A DNA stretch of 64,000 nt, taken from Camellia lanceoleosa. Lineage: Eukaryota; Streptophyta; Magnoliopsida; Ericales; Theaceae. The stretch lies in NCBI GenBank assembly GCA_025200525.1, contig CM045762.1, positions 123,137,752 to 123,201,751 of the forward strand, read 5' to 3'. Position numbers and translations under genes: made by a program. The notes below the pieces were generated by a model. It saw only the letters and a program-made list of their open reading frames with translations. It had not been told where the DNA came from and searched no databases. Positions 50,001 through 60,575 of this stretch are shown one piece after another (position 1 is the stretch's first letter; every line of letters starts with the position of its first letter).

Positions 50001-51322
50001 TCCCTCATCCGTTACTAATCGACTACCTACCAAGACCAAGCATTGAAGAACCTGAAGTAGCTGAGGTATGTTGCGCCGAATTAGGCCCCTCATGGATGGA
50101 TCCCATTATAACGTTCTTAAAAGACGGCGTCTTACCTGAAGAAAAAAAAGAAGCCAACAAGATTAGAGCAAAGTCGCAACGATTTTGGCTCTCCCCATCA
50201 ATGGCCTTGTACAAGAAATCCTTCATAGGACCTTACCTGAAGCGTGTTCATCCCAGCAAAGTCGAAGCATTCTTGTTCGAGATACACGAAGGTGTTTGCA
50301 GAAGCCACCAAGGGGGAAGATCATTGGCTTATAGAGCAATTTCACAGGGATATTGGTGGCCTTACATGCAAGTGGACACAGAGAAGTATGTCAAGAAGTG
50401 CGAGAAATGTTAGAAGTTCGCACACCAAATACATCAACCAGCCAGAGAGCTTATACCATTAACTAGCCCATAGCCCTTCGTGATGTGGGGCTTAGATATA
50501 GTAGGCCCACTTCCAACGACACCCGGCAATAGAAAATTCTTTCTTGCAGCAACAAACTACTTCACAAAGTGGGTGGAGGCAAAAGCACTAGCATTAATAA
50601 AGGAGAAAGATGTGAAGAAGTTTGTCGAGCAAAATATCATCACTTGGTTTGGCATACCCAAGGCTCTAATATCAGATAACGGCACTCAGTTCGATGGAAA
50701 ATTTTTTAGAGGCTTTTGTGAAGAGTACAAGATAGAATTCTACAACTCTACACTGGCGTACCCCCAAGCGAATGGCCAGACAGAAGCATCAAACAAAGTG
50801 GTCTTAGATGGATTGAAGAAAAATGGAGAAAGCAAAAGGCAAGTGGGCGGAGCTCCCTCATGTTTTATGGGCTTATTGCACCACACCTTCGCGATCTCTT
50901 GGAGAAACACCTTTTTCCTTGGCCTATGGCATGGGCGGTAATCCTTTGGAAGTCGGCCTCCCACAATTAGAAGTGAAAATTTTGATCCAGACTTAAATGG
51001 AGAAGCTATAGCATTGGAGCTCGACCTTGCAGAAGAAAGAAGAGAAAGAGCACTGGTTTACATTGCCTCATACCAGCAAGAGTTATCCAGAAAATATAAT
51101 AAGACAGTACATCCAAGGCAATTCAAGATTGGAGACTGGGTGCTACGCAAGGTGATGGGAAACACCCTGGTACCCAGAGATGGCAAGCTAGGGCCCAATT
51201 GGGAAGGACCTTACAAAGTGGTTGGATTAGCAGGAAAAGAGGCATACCACTTGGAAGATGAAGACAGCAAAGCCATTCCCAGGCCATGGAACACTGCCAA
51301 TCTCAAATTATTTTATTTTTAG
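50001..51322 (+). pseudogene. Tat element integrase with GPY/F tail
   Basis: A zinc-binding HHCC domain (EIHEGVCRSHQGGRSLAYRA, then KKCEKC, about 50,275-50,410), broken by a TAG at 50,411. The catalytic core shows Asp in MWGLDIVGPLPTTPGNRKFF (about 50,490), Asp in LISDNGTQFDGKFFR (about 50,677) and Glu in ANGQTEASNKVV (about 50,785). After a frame loss near 50,830-50,940 the C-terminal module returns: LGPNWEGPYKVVGLAGKEAYHLED (51,188 on), a GPY/F module. The stop at 51,320-51,322 is natural. It would insert the cDNA into the chromosome. Confidence 0.86.
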
Positions 51323-52130
51323 TTTTTTTTACTTGTAATTTTTTCTTTTTTCAATAAAACAAGTAGTTTCTTTTTCAGCATAAATTGTTTTATTCTATAA
51401 AAATGGTTTTAGCATACTAGGGACAATGAAATCAGAGCTGGCCGAAATAACCAACTTTGAGCTCTCTTCAACTAAGATCAGGATCTGGGCTAAAGAGGTT
51501 GGCTGGAAAAACCAATACTTCTCCTAAGCCGAGGATAAGGATCCAGGCTGCAGGACGTTTGGCTAGAAAAACCAAACACTTCGCTCAGAGTTGGTCGGAA
51601 TAACCAACTTTGAGCTCTCTTCAACTAGGATTAGGATCTGGGCTAAAGAGGTTGGCTGGAAAAACCAACACTACTCCTAAGCTAAGATTAGGATCGAGGC
51701 TGCAGGACGTTTAGCAGGAATAACCAAACATTTCACTCTAGGTTGGCAGGAATAACCAACTTTGAGCTCTCTTCAGCTAAGATCAGGATCTGGGCTGAAG
51801 AGGTTAGTTGGAAAAACCAACACTTAGTATTCTTCAGCCGAGATAAGGATCCAAGCTGAAGAGTGGTTGGCTAGAAAAACCAGCACTTAGTATTCTTCAC
51901 CCGAGATAAGGATCCAGGCTGAAGAGTGGTTGGCTGGAAAAACCAACACTTAGTACTCTTCAGCCGAGATAAGGATCCAAGCTGAAGAGTGGTTAGTTGG
52001 AAAAACCAACACTTAGTACTCTTCAGCCGAGATAAAGATCCAGGCTGAAAAATGGTTGGCTGGAATAACAACTTTTAGTGATCTTCAGCCGAGGTTAAAA
52101 CCTAAATTTGAAGAGGTTGGCAGGTATGAC
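51323..52130 (+). repeat. Minisatellite in the Tat 3' region (66-bp and about 152-bp units)
   Basis: Three longer units of about 152 bp start near 51,451, 51,604 and 51,756 (core CCAACTTTGAGCTCTCTTCA). They merge into four shorter 66-bp units (about 51,800-52,080) with CTTAGTA(T/C)TCTTCAGCCGAGATA and GCTGAAGAGTGGTTGGCTGG. AAAAACCAACACTTAG is common to nearly all units. The 66-bp period is a multiple of three, giving a spurious repeating open frame on the other strand. Confidence 0.85.
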
Positions 52131-52360
52131 CAGGTAGATTTCAAGGTCAAGACCGAGATAGGTATCTGGGCCAGAAAATGTTGTACTGCATTCAGATTAC
52201 ATTTGGAAAGTAAACACAAGCATGGAAGTAAACCGAACAAACAGTTGAAACAAAAGAAAATTTTCATTCAAAATCATCAAACAAGTACAAGAGGAGGGGC
52301 TCAGCCCAGTTACAAACTTCATTAGCAGGGAAAAAAGAAAGTCAAGCAAAGAGGTCATCA

Positions 52361-52615
52361 AGATCCGCATCGATTCGGCTCGAACTCGGTTTTAGTAAGC
52401 TTGGTCGTCAAGTCTTCCATCGGTGGTTCGACCTGAGCTGACTGAGTAGCAAGATCATTGACGACGGCTGGGCCATTGTTGGGCGCAATATCTTCTTCAT
52501 CATCCTCAACTTGAAGAAATTTTTGTTGAATCATGGTTGCATACTCTGCCATATAGCTCGGAATAAAGTGCGGTGGAGGGTTCAAGAAAACCTCGGTCTC
52601 TGGACTGTGACCGAG
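52361..52615 (-). pseudogene. Antisense gene of the Tat element, last exon part
   Basis: Read on the minus strand, this is the C-terminal segment of the antisense gene whose earlier exons lie at 55,371-57,080. It reads FLNPPPHFIPSYMAEYATM then an acidic tail (VEDDEEDIAPNN) and ends at a TGA near 52,358. It was separated from the rest by the solo LTR at 52,621-55,365. The frame and the duplicated target bases line up across the insertion. Confidence 0.7.
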
Positions 52616-53084
52616 CTGTGTGTAGACATCCCATTTTTGACCGTCCTCAAGACTTGGATGTCACCGTTTGAACGCTCGGTGATCATCCATGTTCATGTTC
52701 GTTTTGAGTTCTCGGAGGTCTCGGCTGCGCGCCTTGCCTCAAGATCTCTCGATTTGACTATCTTGTGCTTGTTTTGGAACAAACACTTGTTGGTTTTTTC
52801 TTCTGAGGGTGGAGAGTAGCTTGTTAGCTACCCTTGGAACCCATCGGCCTTAACATGATGTCACCGGTCATGCTCTATTGCCACCGGCCATTGGTGATGG
52901 CCGGTCAGCACCTTTGGCAGTCGGTCGGCCTTTGATTTGGTCAATCGGCCATTTTTTCTGGCTGGGGCTCCTTTTTTGCTTTTTTTAGGCATTGTGCATG
53001 CCAACAGTGCCAGCTGGAGCACACAGATCTGTTCTCCATACACGTGTATAGAGGACTTGCACCCTTTGCACCCTTTTTGTTCTA

Positions 53085-53240
53085 AGCTTCTTGGAGAAGC
53101 TTGCACCCTTTGCCTTAGCTTCTTGAGGAAGCTTGTCCCTTTGCCTTAGCTTCCTCATAAAGCTTGCACCCTTTGCCTTAGCTTCCTTGAGAAGCTTGAC
53201 CCCCTTTGACCCCTTTTGTTTAGCTTCTTTAAGAAGCTTA
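53085..53240 (+). repeat. Short tandem array CTTTGCCTTAGCTTC / GAAGCTTG
   Basis: Three to four degenerate units of about 40-45 bp, each with GCACCCTTTGCCTTAGCTTC and an AGAAGCTTG-type end, immediately upstream of the LTR TATA box. Confidence 0.65.
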
Positions 53241-53255
53241 GGTCTTTATCTTGCT

Positions 53256-53266
53256 CTATATAAGAG
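53256..53266 (+). promoter_or_regulatory. TATA box of the solo LTR
   Basis: CTCTATATAAGAGAGCC in a pyrimidine-rich context, followed by CT-rich leader sequence (53,335-53,362). A plausible LTR promoter; activity unknown. Confidence 0.55.
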
Positions 53267-55370
53267 AGCCTTCCCTCTCCTTTGAAGAGGTTCAGCAAAA
53301 ACCAGAGATATATGATATATACAACTTTATCTCTCTATATCTCCCTCCCTCCCTCTCTCTCTTCATTTGTGTGTGTTAGAGGGCCCAAAAAGGGGTTTTG
53401 TTCTTAGTTTTGCACTAAGGCACCTAGCATTACACCATACATGGGTTATTGAAGTGTTAGGAGGTTGTTCTTAGAGCTTTTAAGCTGGTTTTGATTAGAA
53501 AAGGGGCCTGAGGTTGCTGTTCTTCAAGAGTTCTTCAAGGGTGAGCATAATTACTTTATATTCCACATTCTTGCACTAGCTTTTAACCCACTTTGCATGC
53601 TGTTTTGAGCTTTTTGTATAACTGATAAAAGTTCTATTTTTTGATGTTTAAGATATTTCATTGGTCATTTTGGTGTTGGGGTCGACCTCCCCTCTTAGGC
53701 CTTGTTTGGCCCCTTTTGTGCCTTCTTTGTTGAGCTTTGGAACCTTTTGTGTATTGGCCTTCTCACCATTGAAATCCGGTGGATTTTCGATGGTCTTGAA
53801 AGTCTTGAAGTCTTGTATAGGGAGGACACCCCTCTCCATTTGTGTCTCATTTGTTCATGTTTTTGGCTCATAAGGGTAGTATACATGCTTAGCTTTATTT
53901 AGCTCCATTTGAGGTCACATTTACATGGCGGTGGTACTTTTAATTGGCGTGTCATTCCAAAATGATCAAGGAATGGTGCGAGAGGTGCCTCAAGAATTTT
54001 CACATCCTCAAAGGTCTTGAGCATTGCAAGCAGAGGCAACATGGCATGGTAACGGGTTTCGAGCAAGGAAAATCGAGCATGCATCATCTCGCATTCGAAG
54101 CGAGCTACGGCGGTCTCTTTAGTTTCATATTTGGGCTTTTTTTCTTGTAATTAATTTGTTAATTAATTAGAAGTTTTGTAATAATTAATTTGCTAGGATA
54201 GTTGATTCATTATTTGGCCTGTATTATTCTTTCAGACCCTCCGAGCGAGGGCAATTGTGTAATAAGTGTGTGTATGTCTTCCAACCCCCACTTCTTTCTC
54301 CCTTTTATTTACTTGCTTTCAATGGTTAGTTTAGGACACGTTTCAATTAGCATACTTATGCTCGCATGATCGCATTCATTCTATCTCGCATACACCGGAC
54401 TTGGCGCATCATACTAATTGCATTGTATTTCAAATTCCAAGTTGAATACATGTTGTCTGTAGCATTTCACATGCCATCGCAGGGTAGTCGAGCCTATCTT
54501 AGTTGCATTTTTGCATATGATGCATTAGCCATCGTAACATGAGCTAGGATCATGCATTTGATTACTAACTAGCTTTTGTTTTGGCTCGGAGTACTAGGTA
54601 AGCTTTTATGCTTTAGCATCTTGCATGCGTGTGAGTGTTACCATGATAGCATGCTTACCATGAGGTTATTTGCTTATGTGATATAACTGCCTGAATGCTT
54701 GTGGGTGGAGGTTGGATTATTTGAATTGGAACAATGCATTGAATGAGAGTTTTAAGCCCACTAGATAGTGGCAAATCACCATGTTTTCTAAGCCCACTTG
54801 ACGGTGGCAAAATCCACGTCTTAGCATACTTGCGAGTAGCACCTTCAAATTGTTTTTCAAAACGAACATGAGATGCTTTGTTCCAACTTAGGCAATCTAG
54901 TTTATACTTGTATGCTGTGCGCATCACATAATAATTCTTGGTTAAATAACCGGAATAAGAGCACATTTGTTTTCACAAACAAGATATCATGCTTAGTAGA
55001 GGCCGATCTTTGATCGGTGGCGGAAGTGCTCATAGTGACCTTCTAATCGTCCCCAAGTTCCCGAGCCGAGGCAACTTTGGTGATGACAGACACATGGCCT
55101 TAGGCACGAGTCAGGGTTTCCTAAATCCCCCAAAATAAATATTTAGGTGGCGACTCTGTATCTGGCAAAGCAGTCCATGTTTGGCACTTCTTTCTAAAAA
55201 TCTATTTTCAAAACGATTTGTCGGATCTGGACTCTTCGATGATTCATCGGTGTTGCATTGCACTCTGCGAGATTAGATACAGGACCGTGACATTGAGTCT
55301 TGAACTGTAGTGAGCCAATGAACAAAACGAGGGATTCCCTCCCGGGACATTCGGGGACGTCTACACTATA

Positions 55371-57080
55371 CCACTGCCGCTTTCCACCCACACTTAAAAA
55401 AGATATCCTTGGCAGCTTTGCACTGCAAGATGTAGGTTGCTTTACCTTCTTTATAGCCGTGGTCTTCCGCGTTGTCCATCTTCTTTTCAAGCGCGGTTAT
55501 CTCGGCCTTCTTCTTCCGCTCAACTGTGGCAAGCTCACGCAGACAACGATCTTTCAGCTCGGTCAAAGCTTTTTGCTTATCCACCTCCGCCGAGTTTACT
55601 AGCCCGGTGAGCCTAGTGAGCTCTGATTGAAGCTCGGCCATTTTGTGTTTGGCCTCATTTAGCTCGACCGTCTTCTTATCAGCTTCAGCCACAGCCTGCC
55701 TTGTTGTTTTCCGCAACTCCAGCACACGCTTGTGTGCAATCTGGTTTTTTTGCATGGCCTGCATAAGGGGGGAAAGCAATTAGTGAGTAGGAATCGAGCC
55801 AATGGATGGACAAAATGGGAAAACTAAGAAAGTCGCGCATTACCATTGATTTGGTGGCCGAGCGGATAGCCTTTAGCTCGGTATGGTGGGCATGGTAATC
55901 CATGTCAGGGGGCAAACACATGCTCTTCACCAGGTTGAAGGCAAGCATGTGGTCTTTGTCTGCCACTACTAAATTTGTTTCTCTGATAGCTCGGTTCTGG
56001 TATGTTAATCTCGGTGCCCAATCAGAAGAGTTCGCTCAGTCGGAGCTCTCAGGTTGCGGGCTAGGAGGTGTGGTTAGGGGAAGCACAGTTTCACCCTCAT
56101 CGACAAGACGTGGCTCGATTGTAGAAGACCGAGCACGCTTGCGAGGCCGTGATGATGAAGGCTGATGGGATGGTAAGGCTACCACAGTCTCCTGAGTCTG
56201 ATCGACTTGGTGTACCACGGGATGGTTTGTTTCGGTAATAAGGGCCCTTACAGCTCTCTTTTTTGCCATCTCTTGCTTCGCTCTTAATGGAATGAAGTTG
56301 ATTTGTGGAAGGGAAGGATCAGGCTCAGGTGAGGGCTCCAACAAGAAATCGGTCACCCTAGTCTTCTTGCGGCCGCTGTACCTATATGTCGGTTCAAAAT
56401 TTAGTAGCTCGGCCCAACTTCTATTGGGATGTCGTAGTGCTGTGCAGAATGCAGCCAAGTTGGGGTAGCCATACTGGGACTTGAGATGGTTCAAATCTGC
56501 ATAAAGGAAAACGACAACGGTTAGTACGGTCGAGAATGAGAAAACCGAAGTAAAGAAAAGCATGAAAATGAGCCAAGGTATTCATCTTGGCTCGCCCTTG
56601 TTCGATTTATTGATTAAGCAGGATCTGGGCTTCTGGTCTTGAAGTTGCGAAACCCGAGAAAAAATCATCGTCATTTACATCTTTATGCAGGTTATTTTGA
56701 TTATTTTTTAAGGCGTCTTCTTATTCTTAAATAGTATACCCATCCATCTTCATTTGAACCTAAAGAGTATTGATGAAATAGCTCGGCTAAACCGAGGTTG
56801 AGGCCAAGCCGGTGGTTTAGCTCGGCGATGCCATTTATTATTCAGTATGAATTGGTGGATAGCTAGGTAGGGCAGAGATTGGTTTGTCTAAGGAATTCAC
56901 AGAGAAGGGGCTATACAGGGAATCGCAATCCGGTTTCTACAATGGAAAGAAGGGTAAAGGGACAAAGCCAAGGTTTCCCCAGGGTGTGGTATCTAGTTCG
57001 GCTAAGGTAAGATGGACATCATCAGGGATATGGTAGTCCCTTCGGAATTCGGCCATGGCACCTGGTGAGTTTACTAAGAA
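55371..57080 (-). pseudogene. Antisense spliced gene of the Tat element (Transposase_28-like, coiled coil)
   Basis: Read from about 57,080 down. The first block (57,070-56,590) has MAEFRRDYHIPDDVHLTLAE, PLLCEFLRQTNLCPT, IINGIAELNHRLGLNLGLAE and DGWVYYLRIRR, matching the 'putative gypsy-type transposon' family (Pfam Transposase_28). The second exon starts after a TGCAG at about 56,498 (DLNHLKSQYGYPNLAAF), has a Ser/Pro/Arg linker and ends with donor ATG|GTAATG near 55,843. The third exon (from about 55,760) is a long coiled coil (ELNEAKHKMAELQSELTRL, ELATVERKKKAEITALEKK) ending in KDIFFKCGWKAAV at the solo LTR. Stops are mostly CAA, CAG or CGA to stop. Antisense ORFs are known in Tat elements; their role is not established. 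Confidence 0.72.
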
Positions 57081-58240
57081 CCTATACTTTCCCATATGGG
57101 TTTAAATTATGTATAAATTAACGTCAAGTGTTAGCTCGGTGTTGAGATGATATGGAATATCTCGGCTGAAACGTTAAAATGAGTGCCTGGCCAACCTAAG
57201 TCTGCAAGGTAAAAAGGAAAAGTGTTAAGCACAGACCAGTGGACCGTGCTAAAAGTAAACAAAGGTAAAATAAATGTTGTCTTAGCTCGGCTACGTGGAA
57301 TAGTATCCGTTCTTAGCTCGGTTTGAGCAGGGGACTTTAGCTCGATTAAGTTAATGAGAAGTTCGGAGCCTGGTTGTAGCTTATGGTGCAACATTCTTAG
57401 TTCGGTTTTGACTAAGTCAGGGAGCTAGTTTAGCCCCAAGTTATAGCTCGGTCAATGGTTGAAGCTTTCTAGTATGGCATTGCGCAAACCTAGTATGGTT
57501 CGCTAGCTCGGCTAAATGAAACATAAGGTACTTAGACCTATTGAAACTACGGGCATGGCATAAAGTTTTAGTTCGGTTGTTCAGTTTGGCTAGGTTCCCA
57601 CCTAATACAAACAACTCCCTAGTTCGGTTAAAGTATTATTTTGGATCAAAAGTATTGTTTCCCAGATTGTTCATGAATCTAGTGGATCTATTACATGGTT
57701 CTTGGGCAAAAGTGACCATATCCCATGGAAACTACAAAAGTGTTTTGAAAAACATACGTACTCCACTATGTATTACAAAAACAATGCGAAATGAATAAAA
57801 AAAGAAACAGATTAGAGCTACGAACCAATTCAGAATGAAGGAATCGAGGGTGAACACGGCATTATCAGAGAGCACGAGCTGCGCAGGCATTGAGTTTGGA
57901 AAAATGGAGGCTCAGAAAGAGAGAGTGAAGATGAATAGTGGAGTGTTGATTCGAAAAGTAGGGTTTTGTTTTGTGTAGGGCATAAAGAAAAGGCGGGACT
58001 GTTCAAAAATTTCAGAGTACGAGGGCGGCGTTGACAATTGTATTCGACCAAAGAGAGTCTGCCACGTGTCCATGAAATGGGAAGCGATTCAGTTACAGTA
58101 ACAGAAGAGACGTTTTGACTGGACAGATTTGTAGCCCAGTGTGAATTTAGCTCGGTTGGAAGGCTAAAGTTGTTAGCTCGGATGGTAATGAGTAATCCCA
58201 ATCATGCTACGCAGATGGAATTAAGAGGCAATTGAGAGAG
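57081..58240 (-). promoter_or_regulatory. Presumed leader and promoter side of the antisense gene, AGCTCGG-rich
   Basis: Non-coding sequence between the antisense gene and the 3' interior, repeatedly containing TAGCTCGG or its complement CCGAGCTA. On the minus strand, 58,000-57,830 is pyrimidine-rich (CTCTCTCTTTCTGAGCC), as plant leaders are. A 123-codon open frame on - (57,833-58,201) shows no domain. A promoter here is inferred only. Confidence 0.35.
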
Positions 58241-58640
58241 TAATTTATAAGTAAATTGGGCCGAGCTGTGTAATGGGTCGTTCTATGGGCCACAGTAAGA
58301 AGGGCTAAGTAAAAGGGCCTTGTAAGTTAGCCTGGTCCAAAAAGGCCTTGTAGTTAGCTCAGTCACCACTGTCAGAGTAATAGCAGTTAGCTCGGCCATA
58401 CCCTTCTGAGCCAAGGTATTTTGAGCTTTTCTCGGGACCTTGCTATGGATTAGCTCGGTCCAAGCTCGTTATGGTTAGCACGGTCTTAGTAGGAGAAGCC
58501 AATGTACACGCAATAAAGGAAAGAACCGAGCTAGTTAAAGCTCGGTCATTTCAACCAGTTTAGCATGACTATGATAGCTCGGTCGTTTTGTCATACTACC
58601 GAGGTAAAACCATCTCACTTGGTTTAAGCAGTGAGGGGGG

Positions 58641-58966
58641 TGTTGAAGGATAAGCATTATCTTTTAGGAGTGTGATTCCTAGGAGGACTCTACATGGAGG
58701 AATAAGAGTTCTACTAGGATTGTGCCACGCGAAACCTATAAAAGCTCATAACATCACCTATGGAGAGGTAACACAACTTTGATTCTTGAATACACAGAGT
58801 TTTTGTCTATTTGTCTATTTTTGCTAACTTAGGCATCGGAGAGGTATCCGACACACACCCGCTGGCTAACTCACGTTTGTGTTTTCAGGGAGTAAAGCGG
58901 CGACGTTTGGAGCAGCGCGGACTTGATCAACAGGATTATACGAGAACATTATTTCTTGCTCGTACA
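58641..58966 (+). repeat. 3' LTR of the Tat element
   Basis: 326 bp, TGTTGAAGGATAAG to TTGCTCGTACA, with TATA box TATAAAAG at 58,737-58,744. It is preceded by the polypurine run GTGAGGGGGG and followed by GGTTATGAC. Confidence 0.72.
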
Positions 58967-59124
58967 GGTTATGACATAATTTTGATTATCATCTATACTT
59001 CATGTGATGTTTTGTTATAACTCAATTTTTTTTTTTTTTAGTTGTGATTCTCATAGTATTGAGTTATTTGATTTGTGATAATTGAACTCACAAATTACAT
59101 TACTTGCGTAGCATTACCTGTGTT
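58967..59124. other. Flank right of the Tat element
   Basis: AT-rich sequence with a T13 run (59,027-59,039). It resembles the MITE fragment left of the element (GGTTATGACATAATTTTGATTAT against GTTATGATTTTTTGTGTCTGATTAT), so the Tat array may have landed in a MITE. Confidence 0.3.
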
Positions 59125-59433
59125 TTTAGGGTAATACTATGGTACAGGGTGTACCACAAGCAAATTATAACGTAGATGGGTTTCATTTTTATAAATGTTA
59201 AACTGAATTCTATGGAAGTCATAACTTAAAAAAATACGAGTTATAACTAAACATTATATAAGGTATAATAAAAAAAATAAAATAAAATTGGATCATAATC
59301 AAAATAATTTCATGACCAGCATCACAATGAATCATAAATAACATTTCAATATGTCATAACCAAATATTACAAATATTATAACTAAAGGTTCATATGATAC
59401 ACACCTCAAAGAGGGTGTACCATAAAATTTATT
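59125..59433. mobile_element. MITE with repeated ATAACTAAA motif, copy B
   Basis: The left end TTTAGGGTAATACTATGGTACA and the complement of the right end AATTTTATGGTACACCC form inverted ends. The interior repeats CATAAC and TATAACTAAA motifs, as in copy A at 18,697. Non-coding. Confidence 0.55.
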
Positions 59434-60028
59434 GTATTTTTATTAAGACAACACACAGCATTATGTAACTTTAATATATATATATATATTGTGTGTGAAA
59501 AAAAACATCATCTATGTGACGTTTCAAAAAAACGTTGAAAGAAAATGAAGCGTACTCAAATTTTCTTGTAGTGGTCTGTGCACATAAATAAAGTTTATTT
59601 ATTTATTTATTTTTATTTTTTTGACACTAGAGTATAGGAAAATGATATATGTAATTAGCATTGTTGAGAGACCTTACCTATCTATACCTTTTGTTATGTA
59701 ATTAATTTCTCTATTTTCAATTGATTTTGCAATACTCCTTTAAGGAAAATGCTATTTATTGTGAAATTATCACTAGACAAATGTGACAATTATATTTGTA
59801 TAATTAAATATCATTAAGTGAACATTTTATTTAAAACAAATAACATAGAATTGCTATTGTATCAAATAGTGCACGCTAATGGGGATGGTTGGCCAGCAAT
59901 CAGGTGCAGTTTTGGGGGCAAACCTACGAAGCAGTCACTTTGAGCCTTAAAAAAGGTTTAAAATAAGGTTTCAAAAAAATATATAATCTTATACTTGTCT
60001 ATTTAAAAATCGTCCAACTCAAAATTAT
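59434..60028. other. Intergenic, no gene recognised
   Basis: AT-rich; a TA tract at about 59,472-59,486 and TTTATTTATTTATTTT at about 59,594-59,609. Nothing coding seen. Confidence 0.4.
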
Positions 60029-60185
60029 AAGGGGAACTGACCCAAAGGTCCAAGCCCAACATATCATACCCCGTTTAGGCCCAAAACAAATTTAATACTC
60101 CATTAAGTCCTCAAATTAACAATAAGACGAAAACACCCACAATATATCATCCAATTTACACCCGCGCAACCATCACCCACGTCCC

Positions 60186-60477
60186 GATCATGTCAGTCTG
60201 ATCAGTACACTGTCACATCTCCGCCGCTCGAAATCGACTCCTCAGTCCTCCATCTCTCTTCCGTTCAACTCCATCCCCTCTGAAACCCTAACCCTAACCA
60301 GAAAACGTAACCGTTCATCTTCATCACCCACAATCATCTCAGTCTGATCAGTACACTGTTACATCTCCGCCGCTCGAAATCGCATTCTCAATCCTCCATC
60401 TCTCCTCCATTCGACTCCATTCCCTCTGAAACCCTACCCTAACCACAAAACCAAACCGTTCATCTTCAACACAACAC
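60186..60477 (+). repeat. 146-bp tandem duplication with telo-boxes, 5' region of the ULP gene
   Basis: Two units start near 60,186 and 60,332. Each has TCAGTCTGATCAGTACACTG, CATCTCCGCCGCTCGAAATCG, TCTGAAACCCTA(ACCCTAAC) and ACCGTTCATCTTC. The AAACCCTA telo-box is a known element of plant promoters and leaders. It lies about 100-390 bp upstream of the probable start ATGGGG at 60,576. Confidence 0.75.
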
Positions 60478-60575
60478 CAAGCCGTTCATATTCTCCAATC
60501 GGCGACTCTCAACAACACGAAGAGCCATCACCACTCTGAAGAGATTTCATAGTTCCTGACTTCCGATTCACAAAA

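Larger units (their letters stand above)
52621..55365 (+). mobile_element. Solo LTR splitting the Tat antisense gene
   Basis: It starts TGTAGACATCCC and ends GGGGACGTCTACA, so termini are TG..CA with near-inverted ends. Target duplication: CTGTG (52,616-52,620) and CTATA (55,366-55,370), differing by two G-to-A changes. It contains a TATA box (CTATATAAGAG, about 53,256-53,266), a promoter-proximal AAGCTT/CTTTGCCTTAGCTTC tandem array, TTTAGGTGGCGACTCTG (about 55,141) and no supported gene. At 2.7 kb it is a large LTR of a family not otherwise present in the window. Confidence 0.8.
45046..58966 (+). mobile_element. Ty3/Gypsy LTR retrotransposon, Tat lineage, with antisense gene and nested solo LTR
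   Basis: LTRs at 45,046-45,369 and 58,641-58,966 both run TGTTGAAGGATAAG to TTGCTCGTACA. The primer-binding site TTGGCGCTGTCTGTGGGA follows the 5' LTR; GTGAGGGGGG precedes the 3' LTR. Coding order is gag, protease, reverse transcriptase, RNase H, archaeal-type RNase H, integrase; the second RNase H is the mark of the Tat lineage. Downstream come a minisatellite and an antisense spliced gene, then the 3' LTR. Removing the nested solo LTR leaves about 11.2 kb. Every domain has stops, so it cannot move by itself. No target duplication is identified, because the left boundary is complicated by an upstream duplication. Confidence 0.85.

Noticed and set aside
51400..52130. Regularly spaced repeats considered as a CRISPR-like array
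   Set aside because: Units are contiguous tandem repeats with no unique spacers, inside a plant retrotransposon.
60285..60300. Telomere repeat AAACCCTAACCCTAACC
   Set aside because: Only about two units, within a duplicated promoter module; too short for an interstitial telomere and better explained as a telo-box.
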